A DNA stretch of 64,000 nt from the NCBI GenBank assembly GCA_038526735.1, contig JBCBGM010000002.1, positions 1 through 64,000 on the forward strand, read 5' to 3'. The DNA is from Rubricella sp038526735 (GTDB taxonomy: Bacteria > Pseudomonadota > Alphaproteobacteria > Rhodobacterales > Rhodobacteraceae). A program made the position numbers and the translations under genes. Positions 34,674 through 42,948 of the stretch are shown here, piece after piece. Each line of letters begins with the position of its first letter. Within the stretch, counting starts at the first letter, position 1. The notes beneath the pieces were generated by a model, which was not told the origin of the DNA, did no database searches, and saw only the letters and a list, made by a program, of their open reading frames with translations.

Positions 34674-35239
34674 TGTCCGATCAACCGACCGCCCTGAACT
34701 TACCCATGGTCGATCCACTGCCTGAGGCCACGCAGAAGTATTTTGACGTGTGCCTCGACAAGTTGGGGCTGATCCCCAATGTCCTGCGCGCCTATGCCTT
34801 CGATATCGAGAAGCTGAACACCTTCACCGGGCTCTACAACGATTTGATGCTGGGGGACTCCGGCCTCAGCAAGCTGGAGCGCGAGATGATCGCGGTGGCG
34901 GTCTCTTCGGTGAACAAGTGCTTTTACTGTCTTGTCGCGCATGGTGCGGCAGTGCGCGAGCTGTCGGGCGATCCGGCTTTGGGAGAGTCGCTGGCGATGA
35001 ACTACCGCGTCGCGAAGGTCAGCGCGAAACAGCGCGCGATGCTCGATTTTGCGGTGAAAATGACCGAAGGCAGCTACCGGATCGAAGAAGAGGATCGCGA
35101 GGGGCTGCGCGCCCACGGGTTCAGCGACCGCGATATCTGGGACATCGCCTCGGTCGCGGGGTTCTTTAACATGACCAACCGGATCGCCTCTGCCACCGAT
35201 ATGCGACCCAACGCAGAATACCACGCCGCCCACCGTTAA
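34673..35239 (+). CDS. Peroxidase-related protein of the AhpD/CMD superfamily
   Basis: 188 residues, all-helical carboxymuconolactone-decarboxylase/AhpD fold. The active Cys pair is CFYC in SSVNKCFYCLVAHGAAV, with the conserved His eight residues after the first Cys. FTGLYNDLMLGDSGLSKLERE is typical of the 'uncharacterised peroxidase-related enzyme' group. A likely thiol-dependent antioxidant role, not proven. It ends the trpF-like/GNAT run and is followed by a hairpin terminator. Confidence 0.87.
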   Translation: MSDQPTALNLPMVDPLPEATQKYFDVCLDKLGLIPNVLRAYAFDIEKLNTFTGLYNDLMLGDSGLSKLEREMIAVAVSSVNKCFYCLVAHGAAVRELSGDPALGESLAMNYRVAKVSAKQRAMLDFAVKMTEGSYRIEEEDREGLRAHGFSDRDIWDIASVAGFFNMTNRIASATDMRPNAEYHAAHR

Positions 35240-35242
35240 AAC

Positions 35243-35268
35243 GAAAAAGGCCCGCGAAATGCGGGCCT
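35243..35268 (-). terminator. Intrinsic terminator of the F0 ATP synthase operon
   Basis: AGGCCCGC at 35248-35255 pairs with GCGGGCCT at 35261-35268 around a five-base loop. Read on the minus strand, the stem is followed by TTTTTCGTTTT, a proper T-tract for transcripts leaving atpF. On the plus strand only a weak T-run follows, so it may serve the AhpD-like gene less well. Confidence 0.85.
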
Positions 35269-35287
35269 GTTCACCAATGTCGCCAGC

Positions 35288-35779
35288 TTAGTGGAGCTTT
35301 GATTGCACCGTTGCGATGGAGCTGTCGATCAAGCTGCCAGCTTTATCGGCTGTTATCTTCTGCGCCAGCACGTCCGCCGCCGCCGAAACCGCCACGCTCA
35401 CTGCGCGATCTTTGACGTCTTTCATCGCAGAGGCCTCAGCAGATGCGATCTGATCTTTCGCGGCCTGCAGGCGGCGCTCAATTGCGAGCTCAAGGTCGGC
35501 CATCGCCTGGACCTTGTTCGCCTCCGAGTCAGCCTTTGCCTTGGTGACGATCTCGGAGGTGAGTTCCTCAACCTCTTTTTGCTTGCGCTCATAGTCCGCG
35601 AGGATGCCCTGCGCCTCTTCACGCAGATTGCGGGCCTCTTCGATATCCGCGCGGATTTTCTCAGCCCGTGCGTCGAGCATGCCAGTGATGATCTTGGGTA
35701 CGCCAAAATAGAGCAGGATGCCCACAAAGATCAGAAAGCCGATCGTGACGACGATGTCGGTGTTATAGAGCAATGCCAT
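35288..35779 (-). CDS. atpF: F0F1 ATP synthase subunit b
   Basis: The peripheral stalk subunit that links F0 to F1. 163 residues: an N-terminal membrane helix (VVTIGFLIFVGILLYFGVP) followed by a long charged coiled coil (ARAEKIRADIEEARNLREEA). It is the shorter of two b-type genes and the last of the F0 operon, 10 bases after b'. Having b and b' together is typical of photosynthetic lineages and alphaproteobacteria. Confidence 0.93.
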   Translation of the reverse strand: MALLYNTDIVVTIGFLIFVGILLYFGVPKIITGMLDARAEKIRADIEEARNLREEAQGILADYERKQKEVEELTSEIVTKAKADSEANKVQAMADLELAIERRLQAAKDQIASAEASAMKDVKDRAVSVAVSAAADVLAQKITADKAGSLIDSSIATVQSKLH

Positions 35780-35789
35780 TGTGTGCTCC

Positions 35790-36317
35790 TTAGCTCAGCC
35801 GGGCCGCGACAGCAGCGTTCACTGCATCTGCGTCGGCCAAGTCGGGGTCAATTGCTGCAATCACGGCGACTGCGGTGTCTTTCGCGACCGCATCCACGGC
35901 GGCCAGTGCACCGTCGCGGATCTCTTGGATGCGCTGCTCGGATTCGGCGGCTTGAGCGGCGATCTCGGCGTCTGCCTTTGCGATGGCCTTGTCCACTTCG
36001 CCCTGAACAGCGGCTTTCGCCTCGTCCGCAATGCGGGTTGCCTCGGCCTTCGCCTCGGTGAGCGCTTTGGTGTAAGCGGCTTCGGCCTCTTCGGCCTGGC
36101 GCTTGTAGTCTGCGGCGCGCTCAAGGTCATTCTCGATGGCGTCGTGACGCTCTTCGATGATGGCTCCGATGCGCGGCAGCGCGACCTTGCTCAGAACGAA
36201 GTAGATGACGACCAGCGTAACGACCAGCCAGAAGATCTGGTTGGGAAACGTGGCAAACTCGAGCTGCGGCATGCCCGCGGCTTCTGCGGCTTTGGCGCCT
36301 GAGGTGTCCCCGGCCAT
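35790..36317 (-). CDS. atpG: F0F1 ATP synthase subunit b'
   Basis: Second peripheral stalk subunit, which pairs with b to make a b/b' heterodimer. 175 residues: an Ala-rich start, one membrane helix (IFWLVVTLVVIYFVLSKVAL), the conserved LPRIGAIIEERHDAIENDL, then an Ala/Glu/Lys-rich coiled coil. The name atpG is used for b' in this group, but for the gamma subunit elsewhere. A strong hairpin separates it from atpE upstream. Confidence 0.92.
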   Translation of the reverse strand: MAGDTSGAKAAEAAGMPQLEFATFPNQIFWLVVTLVVIYFVLSKVALPRIGAIIEERHDAIENDLERAADYKRQAEEAEAAYTKALTEAKAEATRIADEAKAAVQGEVDKAIAKADAEIAAQAAESEQRIQEIRDGALAAVDAVAKDTAVAVIAAIDPDLADADAVNAAVAARLS

Positions 36318-36347
36318 AGTGGCCCTCCGCTCCTAAATCGTGGTTTC

Positions 36348-36374
36348 GGGCCGGTGTGACTGGCACCCCGGCCC
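36348..36374 (-). other. Intercistronic hairpin between atpE and the b' gene
   Basis: Bases 36348-36358 pair with 36364-36374 (10 of 11 pairs, one mismatch) around a five-base loop. No T-run follows on the minus strand, so it is not a standard terminator. It sits just downstream of atpE, where a 3' stabilising or attenuating structure would favour subunit c, which is needed in about ten or more copies per enzyme. Confidence 0.65.
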
Positions 36375-36427
36375 CCTGAAGGTTTTTAGGTGCCCACCCC
36401 GAAAGGCGCGCACACTGTCACTGCGTC

Positions 36428-36664
36428 TTAAGCAGCGAACATCAGCAGCAGCGCGACCAGGAACGAGAAGATGCCCAGTGCTTCCGCGAATGCGATGCCG
36501 ATGAAGAGTGTTGCGGTCTGCTCGGATGCGGCAGACGGGTTGCGCAATGCGCCAGACAAGAAGCTGCTGGCCACGTTGCCCACACCGATTGCTGCGATGC
36601 CGGTGCCAACACCAGCGAAGCCTGCGCCGAGGAACTTGCCCAGTTCTGCGATATCGCCTTCCAT
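36428..36664 (-). CDS. atpE: F0F1 ATP synthase subunit c
   Basis: Proteolipid that forms the proton-driven rotor ring. 78 residues in two membrane helices joined by a polar loop (SGALRNPSAASEQT). The proton-binding acid is the Glu in FIGIAFAEALGIFSFL. Gly-rich helix 1 (GAGFAGVGTGIAAIGVG) is typical. No Na+-binding signature is apparent. It lies between atpB and b', with 43 bases before it and 110 after. Confidence 0.95.
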   Translation of the reverse strand: MEGDIAELGKFLGAGFAGVGTGIAAIGVGNVASSFLSGALRNPSAASEQTATLFIGIAFAEALGIFSFLVALLLMFAA

Positions 36665-36707
36665 GATATTCTCCTTCAGGTTGGAATGGCTAAGGGGACT
36701 GTGCGTC

Positions 36708-37475
36708 TCAGTGGTGAGGATGCACAGCGTCTTTCAGGTAGACGCATGTCAGGATCGTGAAGACATACGCCTGGATGACGGCGACGAGCACTTCGAGTGC
36801 ATAGATCGCGACAACACCCAAAATCGGGATAACGGCACCCACGCCAAGCGCACCGGCAAATCCGGCGAACACTTTCAGAACCGCGTGGCCGGCCATGATG
36901 CTGGCGGCAAGACGGATCGAGTGGCTCATGGGGCGAACGAAATAGGACAAAACCTCAATAACTGCGAGGATCGGGCGCAGGATCGGCGGTGCGGAGGTGG
37001 GCCAGAACATGCCCAAAAACGCGGTGCCGTTCAGCACAAAGCCCAGCACCGTCACGGTGATGAATACCGCTAGCGCAAGAACCACGGTGACCGCGATGTG
37101 CGAGGTGGGTGAAAAGCTGGTGGGGATCAGCGCGAGGAAGTTCGCCGCCAAGATGAACATGAACAACGTCATGATATAGGGGAAGTACTTCAGCCCGTCC
37201 TTGCCAGTCACATCCTCAACCATCTGGCGGATGAAGGTGTAGATCAGCTCCGCAACAGACTGGCTGCGGGTCGGCACCATCGCGCGGCCGCGTGAGCCAA
37301 TCACCAAGAGCAAGATCACCGCGACCACCGAGAGCGCCAGCCACAGCGTCTGGTTGGTGATCATAAAGATGTCGCCAAACCCACTCGGCGCGGCACCACC
37401 GTTGAACAGTCCTTCGATTTTGAACTGGTCCATCGGCTTGATGTTGAATTCGCCTTCAACGTATTCCCCTGCCAC
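36708..37475 (-). CDS. atpB: F0F1 ATP synthase subunit a
   Basis: The stator subunit that carries the two proton half-channels. 255 residues with five or six membrane helices. The essential Arg is in SIRLAASIMAGHAVL, and the last helix region is VAVIQAYVFTILTCVYLKDA. It starts 3 bases after the AtpZ/I-like gene. Length and motifs are normal. Confidence 0.95.
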   Translation of the reverse strand: MAGEYVEGEFNIKPMDQFKIEGLFNGGAAPSGFGDIFMITNQTLWLALSVVAVILLLVIGSRGRAMVPTRSQSVAELIYTFIRQMVEDVTGKDGLKYFPYIMTLFMFILAANFLALIPTSFSPTSHIAVTVVLALAVFITVTVLGFVLNGTAFLGMFWPTSAPPILRPILAVIEVLSYFVRPMSHSIRLAASIMAGHAVLKVFAGFAGALGVGAVIPILGVVAIYALEVLVAVIQAYVFTILTCVYLKDAVHPHH

Positions 37476-37478
37476 CGC

Positions 37479-37811
37479 TCAGTCCTCTTCTTTGTTCAAC
37501 GCGGCCCGCTCTTGAGCGGTGCGCTTCTGCATTTCTTTGGCGGTCTCCAGCATGACTTTGATGCCCGCCGCAAACCCTGCCAGACCGAAGATCATCAGGA
37601 AGATTGGCAAGGTTCCGAAGAGCCAGTCCAATCCCCATCCGATCGCAAGACCCAGGCCCATACCGGCCACGAGCTCGATCACCATGTGCCAGGCCCAGTT
37701 GGCCTGTTCGACCTTGCCCGGACCGCTGCTTGCAGGTTTGCGTTCCTGCTGCACCGCTTCCAAGCGCGCGCCGAGGTCTTTCAGCCGGTCGGATTTTGGC
37801 GTGTCAGGCAC
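37479..37811 (-). CDS. atpI: AtpZ/AtpI-family assembly factor
   Basis: 110 residues: a charged N-terminal third (RLKDLGARLEAVQQERK), then two membrane helices (HMVIELVAGMGLGLAIGWGLD and IFLMIFGLAGFAAGIKVML). AtpI-type proteins help c-ring assembly or magnesium handling. It is the first gene of the F0 operon, which reads atpI, atpB, atpE, b', atpF on the minus strand. The operon promoter should lie in the AT-rich 37812-38027 gap. Confidence 0.88.
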   Translation of the reverse strand: MPDTPKSDRLKDLGARLEAVQQERKPASSGPGKVEQANWAWHMVIELVAGMGLGLAIGWGLDWLFGTLPIFLMIFGLAGFAAGIKVMLETAKEMQKRTAQERAALNKEED

Positions 37812-38012
37812 GCAGCTCTCCTTCTGGCGCGCAAACCACAGCGCACATCGGTTGGTCAGGTGTTTAGCGCTTGGCGCAGTGAAAGGTCAACAAACCGACT
37901 GGCGGCGAGAGAGAGCTTAAATATCTAATAAATATGTATAAAATTTGGGTGCGACATGTATGCAGGTTCACAAAGCCCCGGATCGGCGCGAATTGATGAG
38001 CCATAGAAAAAT

Positions 38013-38028
38013 TCAACGATTTGGTTGA
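38013..38028. promoter_or_regulatory. Small palindrome at the ArsR-family gene start
   Basis: TCAAC (38013-38017) and GTTGA (38024-38028) form an inverted repeat with a 6-base spacer just before the regulator's start, a placement expected for an autoregulatory operator. The arms are short, so chance is possible. The surrounding 37920-38010 is unusually AT-rich for this genome and likely holds the divergent promoters. Confidence 0.4.
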
Positions 38029-38402
38029 TGATTCACGGTATGAGCGCGCTTCTGACCCCCCTGAACGATACCGAAAAGCTCGATGCGGTCTTTTCGGCAC
38101 TTGGCGATGGCACCCGTCGGGACATCTTGCGACGCCTCTTGAACGGGGATGCGCCCGTCAACGCACTCGCTGAACCCTACGACATCTCGCTCGCGGCGGT
38201 GTCAAAGCACCTTAGCAGCCTCGCCCGCGCCGGGCTGATCATTCAGGAAAAGCGCGGGCGAGAGAAATGGTGCAGGCTCGACCCAGACGCCATCGCCCCC
38301 GCAGCACTCTGGATGCAGAGCTTTGGGCATCTGGCGCTCGACGATCTGGACAAACTCGAGGCCCAGATCGCGGATGTGTTGGGGGATGAAGGCTTAGAGT
38401 AG
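38028..38402 (+). CDS. ArsR-family winged-helix regulator
   Basis: A 124-residue DNA-binding protein (a start at 38040 is also possible; neither has a strong ribosome site). The helix-turn-helix is LAEPYDISLAAVSKHLSSLA with the wing GLIIQEKRGREKWCRL. It lacks the Cys-rich metal site (CVC) of arsenic and metal sensors, so it is the SdpR/YczG-like type whose signal is not obvious. It is divergent from the ATP synthase operon and convergent with dapA, whose 3' end overlaps its own by 9 bases. Confidence 0.86.
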   Translation: MIHGMSALLTPLNDTEKLDAVFSALGDGTRRDILRRLLNGDAPVNALAEPYDISLAAVSKHLSSLARAGLIIQEKRGREKWCRLDPDAIAPAALWMQSFGHLALDDLDKLEAQIADVLGDEGLE

Positions 38403-39263
38403 CCCCGCGTGGGCCATCGCAGCGTCGAGCTTTGCCGCAGTCTCTGGCAAAATCTCTGTCAGCGGTGAGCGCACCTCGGCAGAGCACATCCCGAGCTTTG
38501 AAAGACAGTATTTCGCCCCCGCAAGCCCCGGCTCGATGAAGATCGCGCGGTGCAAGGGCATCAACACGTCCTGCAACTCCAGCGCTTTCGCATAGTCACC
38601 GCGCAGCGTCGCCGCCTGAAACTCTGCACAGAGCTTCGGCGCCACATTCGCCGTGACAGAGATACAGCCCCGCCCGCCGTGCGCGTTAAAGCCAAGGGCG
38701 GAGGCATCTTCGCCCGAGAGCTGCAAGAAATCAGGCCCGCACGTGGTGCGGGTGTCAGAGACCCGGGTGATATCCCCAGTCGCGTCTTTCACGCCGATGA
38801 TGTTGGGCAACTTGGCGAGCTCTCCCATCGTTTCTGGCGACATGTCGATCACCGAGCGCGGCGGGATATTGTAGATGATGATCGGCAGGCCACAGGCATC
38901 GAGCGCCGTGTAATGCGCGATCAGCCCGCGTTGGGTGGGCTTGTTGTAGTAGGGCGTCACCACAAGGGCTGCGTCCGCGCCCACCGTCTTTGCATGCTCT
39001 ACAAAGCGGATCGCCTCTGCGGTGTTGTTCGAGCCTGCGCCCGCGATCACCGGGACGCGACCTGCGGCGGCCTTTACCACCTCTACGACAACCGCCTCAT
39101 GCTCATCATGGCTAAGAGTGGGGCTTTCACCGGTGGTGCCAACCGGAACGATCCCGCTGGATCCCTCACCGATGTGCCACTCCACCAGGCGTTTCAGCGC
39201 ATCAACGTCAACTTTGCCGTTCGAGAACGGGGTGACGAGTGCGGGAAGCGAGCCTTGAAACAT
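38394..39263 (-). CDS. dapA: 4-hydroxy-tetrahydrodipicolinate synthase DapA
   Basis: Condenses pyruvate with aspartate semialdehyde in lysine and diaminopimelate synthesis. The start at 39263 gives 289 residues and has GAGG seven bases upstream, which decides it over the ATG at 39275. Motifs: SLPALVTPFSNGKVD, VGTTGESPTLSHDEH, TPYYNKPTQRGLI and the Schiff-base lysine in IIGVKDATGD. dapB, which acts next, lies at 58072. Confidence 0.95.
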   Translation of the reverse strand: MFQGSLPALVTPFSNGKVDVDALKRLVEWHIGEGSSGIVPVGTTGESPTLSHDEHEAVVVEVVKAAAGRVPVIAGAGSNNTAEAIRFVEHAKTVGADAALVVTPYYNKPTQRGLIAHYTALDACGLPIIIYNIPPRSVIDMSPETMGELAKLPNIIGVKDATGDITRVSDTRTTCGPDFLQLSGEDASALGFNAHGGRGCISVTANVAPKLCAEFQAATLRGDYAKALELQDVLMPLHRAIFIEPGLAGAKYCLSKLGMCSAEVRSPLTEILPETAAKLDAAMAHAGLL

Positions 39264-39402
39264 GGGTGGCCTCATGTGTTGCGAGGGTGAACGACGCTTC
39301 CCTATCCACGATTTGATCGCCCGACAAGCAATCGGGGGGAGTCAGCCGCGTTTCGGTGTGGTACACAGGATCAAAACACTCGGTCAAACAGGGGTTTTCA
39401 AC

Positions 39403-41367
39403 GTGAGGTTCGGTCAGGTCTGCGGCGCTCTCGCCGCGTGTCTTTGCGTTTTTGCGGGCAGCGCGAGTGCGCAGATCCCGCTTAATCCAACGCTCATGGC
39501 TGCCCATGAAGCCAAAGAAAACAACCAGTGGGATGAGGCGCTTGCCCAGGTCGCCAGGGCGCAAAACCCACGCGCCACGACCCTTTTCGAGTGGCACCGT
39601 CTGCGCGGCGGAGAGGCTGAGTTTGGTGAATATGTTCGGTTTCTCTCCAAACATGACGACTGGCCCGGACTGAGGCGCCTGCGCCGTGTCGGAGAGGGTG
39701 AGATCCCCGCCGACGCCGACCCAATCGCTGTGGTCGCGTATTTTGAGAGCGAAGCGCCACAAACCGCCAATGGTGCCCTACGCCTCGCCACCGCTTACCG
39801 ATCCCTCGGGCGAGAGGCCGAAGCGCGCTCGGTGATGATTTCCGCGTGGCGCAACCTCTCGATCACCGAAGAGACGCGGCAAGAAATCCTCCAATCATGG
39901 TCCGCCGTTTTGCAGGGCCAGCATTGGGCGCGGGTAGACACCGCGATTTGGCAACGCCGCCTGACCGAGGCGGAGCGGATGCTCCCCCTTCTCGACCGTG
40001 ACTACCGCCGCCTGGCCGAAGCCCGCATCGCCCTGCGCCGCCGTGCCAGTGGGGTGGATGCGAAAATCGCAGCCATCCCAGCCGCGCTGAAAGGCGATCC
40101 TGGCCTTGCCCATGACCGATTTGAGTGGCGCTACCGCTCCAGCCTCTCCAGCAGCGCGATTGAGTTGATGCTGGACCGGTCAACCTCTGCCCAGTCGCTC
40201 GGACGACCCGAGGCGTGGGGCGAGCGGCGGCGTATTCTCGCGCGGCGGATGATGCGCAACGGTGACTACCAAACCTCCTACCGCCTCGCCGCGAACCACT
40301 TCATGACCGAGGGCTACGCGCCTGCGGATATGGAATGGCTCGCCGGTTTCGTACGCCTACGCAAACTCCGCGACCCGGCGGGCGCGCTACCACATTTTCA
40401 GAGTTTTCTGACCTTTGTCGAAACACCGATCTCGCTGGCGCGCGGGCATTACTGGGCCGGGCGTACATATGAGGCGATGGGCAATCAGAGCCAGGCCTCC
40501 GCATCTTATGCGCAGGCAGCGCAGTTTCAGACGACCTACTACGGCCAACTCGCGGCTGAGCGCGTGGGCGCCGTGGTGGACCGGGGGATCATTGGCAGCA
40601 ATGGCAACGTCGATTGGCGCAACACGAGCTTTATGGCCTCGCCACTTTTGCCCTACGCCGATCTTGCGCATCAATCTGGCGACTGGATCTCAACCGAGTT
40701 GTTCCTCACCCGCATCTCGCTGGACCTGAGCAATCCGCTAGAGATTGAGGCCCTCGCGCAATACGCGATGGACCAATACGGGCGCGCGGACACCGCTGTG
40801 CGACTGTCCAAACAAGCGGCTCTGGACGGATACATTTTCCCCAACACCGCCTATCCGATCACTGCACTCGCCGGATATCAGGGTGGGGTCGCCCCGGAGT
40901 TGGTGAAGGCCCTTGCCCGGCAGGAGAGCGAGCTCAACCCCGAGGCTGAAAGTCATGCGGGCGCTCTGGGCCTGATGCAAGTGATGCCCCGCACCGCAGC
41001 ACAGGTGGCCCGCGAGATTGGCCTGCCCTTCAGCGAGGCGCGTTTGACAGAAGATTGGCGCTACAATGCGCAGATCGGCACGCATTATCTCGAAGGGCTA
41101 CTGGATGAGTTCAACGGCTCCATTGTGCTCTCTGCCGCTGGCTACAACGCCGGGCCGCACCGCGCGCGGCAATGGATTGAGCGCTATGGCGACCCGCGCC
41201 GCATGACCCCTGATCAAGTCGTCGATTGGATCGAGGGCATCCCGTTTCGAGAGACGCGAAACTACGTGCAAAGGGTCGTCGAGGGGTTGCACGTCTACCG
41301 CATGCGTCTGACAGGTGAGGCGATGCCGCTTCGGATCTCCGCCGATCTGACGCGTGGGCTTGGCTAA
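39403..41367 (+). CDS. Soluble lytic transglycosylase (Slt70-like)
   Basis: A periplasmic peptidoglycan lyase that makes 1,6-anhydro-MurNAc ends. Starting at the GTG at 39403 gives 654 residues with a signal peptide (ACLCVFAGSASA); longer upstream starts would bury that signal. A long alpha-helical superhelix (about 25-480) is followed by the SLT domain with the catalytic Glu in ALARQESELNPEAESHAG, then GLMQVMPRTA and SAAGYNAGPHRARQW. It is divergent from dapA with 139 bases between starts. Confidence 0.9.
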   Translation: MRFGQVCGALAACLCVFAGSASAQIPLNPTLMAAHEAKENNQWDEALAQVARAQNPRATTLFEWHRLRGGEAEFGEYVRFLSKHDDWPGLRRLRRVGEGEIPADADPIAVVAYFESEAPQTANGALRLATAYRSLGREAEARSVMISAWRNLSITEETRQEILQSWSAVLQGQHWARVDTAIWQRRLTEAERMLPLLDRDYRRLAEARIALRRRASGVDAKIAAIPAALKGDPGLAHDRFEWRYRSSLSSSAIELMLDRSTSAQSLGRPEAWGERRRILARRMMRNGDYQTSYRLAANHFMTEGYAPADMEWLAGFVRLRKLRDPAGALPHFQSFLTFVETPISLARGHYWAGRTYEAMGNQSQASASYAQAAQFQTTYYGQLAAERVGAVVDRGIIGSNGNVDWRNTSFMASPLLPYADLAHQSGDWISTELFLTRISLDLSNPLEIEALAQYAMDQYGRADTAVRLSKQAALDGYIFPNTAYPITALAGYQGGVAPELVKALARQESELNPEAESHAGALGLMQVMPRTAAQVAREIGLPFSEARLTEDWRYNAQIGTHYLEGLLDEFNGSIVLSAAGYNAGPHRARQWIERYGDPRRMTPDQVVDWIEGIPFRETRNYVQRVVEGLHVYRMRLTGEAMPLRISADLTRGLG

Positions 41368-42230
41368 CGGACCTGCCGCTCGCGCCACGCGGTGTAAACA
41401 CCGGCCAAGATGATCACCCCGGCACCCACGAAAGTGACCGGATCAAGCTCTTCGCTGAACACGCTCACCCCGATCGCGGTGACAAAAACCAGGTGGAAAT
41501 AGGCGAAGGGCTGCACGACGCTCGCCTCTGCCATCTCATAAGCTTTGATGAGCAGGTAGTGCCCGAATGCGCCAGAGATGCCCAAGGTTAGCATCCAAAG
41601 GCTGTCAGTCAGGGTCATCGGTTCAAGGTGAAAGACACCCACCAGCGTGATGCCAGCCGCCCCGGCAACACCCGTCCAAAAGAACGAGGTGGTCGCATCA
41701 TCATCGCGGGCGACCATACGGGTGAGCAGGCCGTAAAGCGCAAACATGAAGGCTGCGAGCAGGGGGATCAGCGCGTCTGGGGAGAAAACCTTGAGCCCTG
41801 GGCGCAGCACGATCAACACACCAATAAACCCGATCCCGATTGCAGCCCAACGACGGGGGCCCACCACCTCTCCGAGCACGGGACCAGAAAGAGCGGTGAT
41901 GATAAGGGGGTAGGCAATAAAAACCGCGTGTGTTTCTGAAAGCCCGAGGCGGGTGAAAGCGATAACCATCACGCAAACCTCTGCCACCAGCAAAAGCCCT
42001 CGGAAAATCTGCAACACAGGGCGTTTACTAGAAGCGGCGGCGCGTAATCCACCGGGCCTGCGTGCGGCGAGCGCCAAAACGAATGCCGCAAAGAACCAAT
42101 ACCGCAGCATCACAACCATCCAGGTGTTGTAGTTCTCTGCGAGGTGTTTGGAGATGCCGTCCTGCACCGCGAACACGAACACCGTGGCGAGCATCAGCAA
42201 GATACCGGCGCGGGCGTTGCTCTGTTGCAT
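41364..42230 (-). CDS. DMT-superfamily (EamA) transporter
   Basis: 288 residues with ten hydrophobic helices arranged as two EamA repeats (first ILLMLATVFVFAVQDGISK, second about 150-280). Such proteins export or import amino acids, nucleotides or other metabolites; the substrate cannot be read. It ends 4 bases inside the convergent lytic transglycosylase gene. It is divergent from the RluA gene with a 52-base gap. Confidence 0.85.
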   Translation of the reverse strand: MQQSNARAGILLMLATVFVFAVQDGISKHLAENYNTWMVVMLRYWFFAAFVLALAARRPGGLRAAASSKRPVLQIFRGLLLVAEVCVMVIAFTRLGLSETHAVFIAYPLIITALSGPVLGEVVGPRRWAAIGIGFIGVLIVLRPGLKVFSPDALIPLLAAFMFALYGLLTRMVARDDDATTSFFWTGVAGAAGITLVGVFHLEPMTLTDSLWMLTLGISGAFGHYLLIKAYEMAEASVVQPFAYFHLVFVTAIGVSVFSEELDPVTFVGAGVIILAGVYTAWRERQVR

Positions 42231-42282
42231 GGTGGACGCCCCTCCTGCCGGGCGCTATCGCATAGCCCTGCTGCGAGGGACC

Positions 42283-42948
42283 ATGCAACCACCCATCCAA
42301 CAGGCCTATCACCCGCCTAAGGGGCCGGTACGGGTAATCCATCAGGACGGCACGCTTTTGGTGGTGGATAAACCAACAGGTTTGCTGAGTGTACCGGGGA
42401 AGGCCAAAGAGCTTTCGGACTGCCTCTTGGCGCGCGTTGAGCGCGAGTCTCCGGGCGCGCTGTTGGTGCATCGGCTGGATATGGACACATCAGGCGTGAT
42501 GGTTTTCGCCCAGAGCAAGGCAGCGCAGCGGCATCTTGGGCTTCAGTTTGAGCGGCGGCATATCGAGAAGCAGTATCTCGCAGAGGTTGATGGCATCGTG
42601 CGCGAGGATCGCGGAGAGATCGCGCTGCCGCTCATTGCCGATTGGCCAAACCGACCGCTGCAGAAGGTGTGTTTTGAAACTGGAAAGCCCGCGCTAACCG
42701 CGTGGGAGGTGTTGGAGCGCCGTGCACAGACGACGGTTCTCGCGCTCTACCCACACACCGGGCGGTCACATCAGCTACGCGTGCATTGCAAGGAAATCAG
42801 CCGTCCCATCGTCGGAGATCGGTTTTATGGCGGGCCACCTGCTGAGAGGCTGATGCTCCACGCATATACGCTGACGCTTCGCCATCCAGAGGGGGGCGCT
42901 CCCCACACCTTTACCGCCCCGCCCCCTAAGGCGTTGGATTTAGGCTGA
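42283..42948 (+). CDS. RluA-family pseudouridine synthase
   Basis: Isomerises uridine to pseudouridine in rRNA or tRNA. The 221-residue protein starts at the ATG at 42283, after GCGAGGGA. The catalytic Asp is D66 in VHRLDMDTSGVMVFA, with VVDKPTGLLSVPG before it and ALYPHTGRSHQLRVH after. There is no N-terminal S4 domain, as in RluA itself. Which nucleotide it modifies cannot be told. Its last 23 bases overlap the convergent Hint gene. Confidence 0.9.
   Translation: MQPPIQQAYHPPKGPVRVIHQDGTLLVVDKPTGLLSVPGKAKELSDCLLARVERESPGALLVHRLDMDTSGVMVFAQSKAAQRHLGLQFERRHIEKQYLAEVDGIVREDRGEIALPLIADWPNRPLQKVCFETGKPALTAWEVLERRAQTTVLALYPHTGRSHQLRVHCKEISRPIVGDRFYGGPPAERLMLHAYTLTLRHPEGGAPHTFTAPPPKALDLG

Noticed and set aside
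38028..38402. Arsenic-responsive ArsR controlling arsC-arsH
   Set aside because: The metal-binding cysteine motif is absent and the ars genes are 6 kb away.
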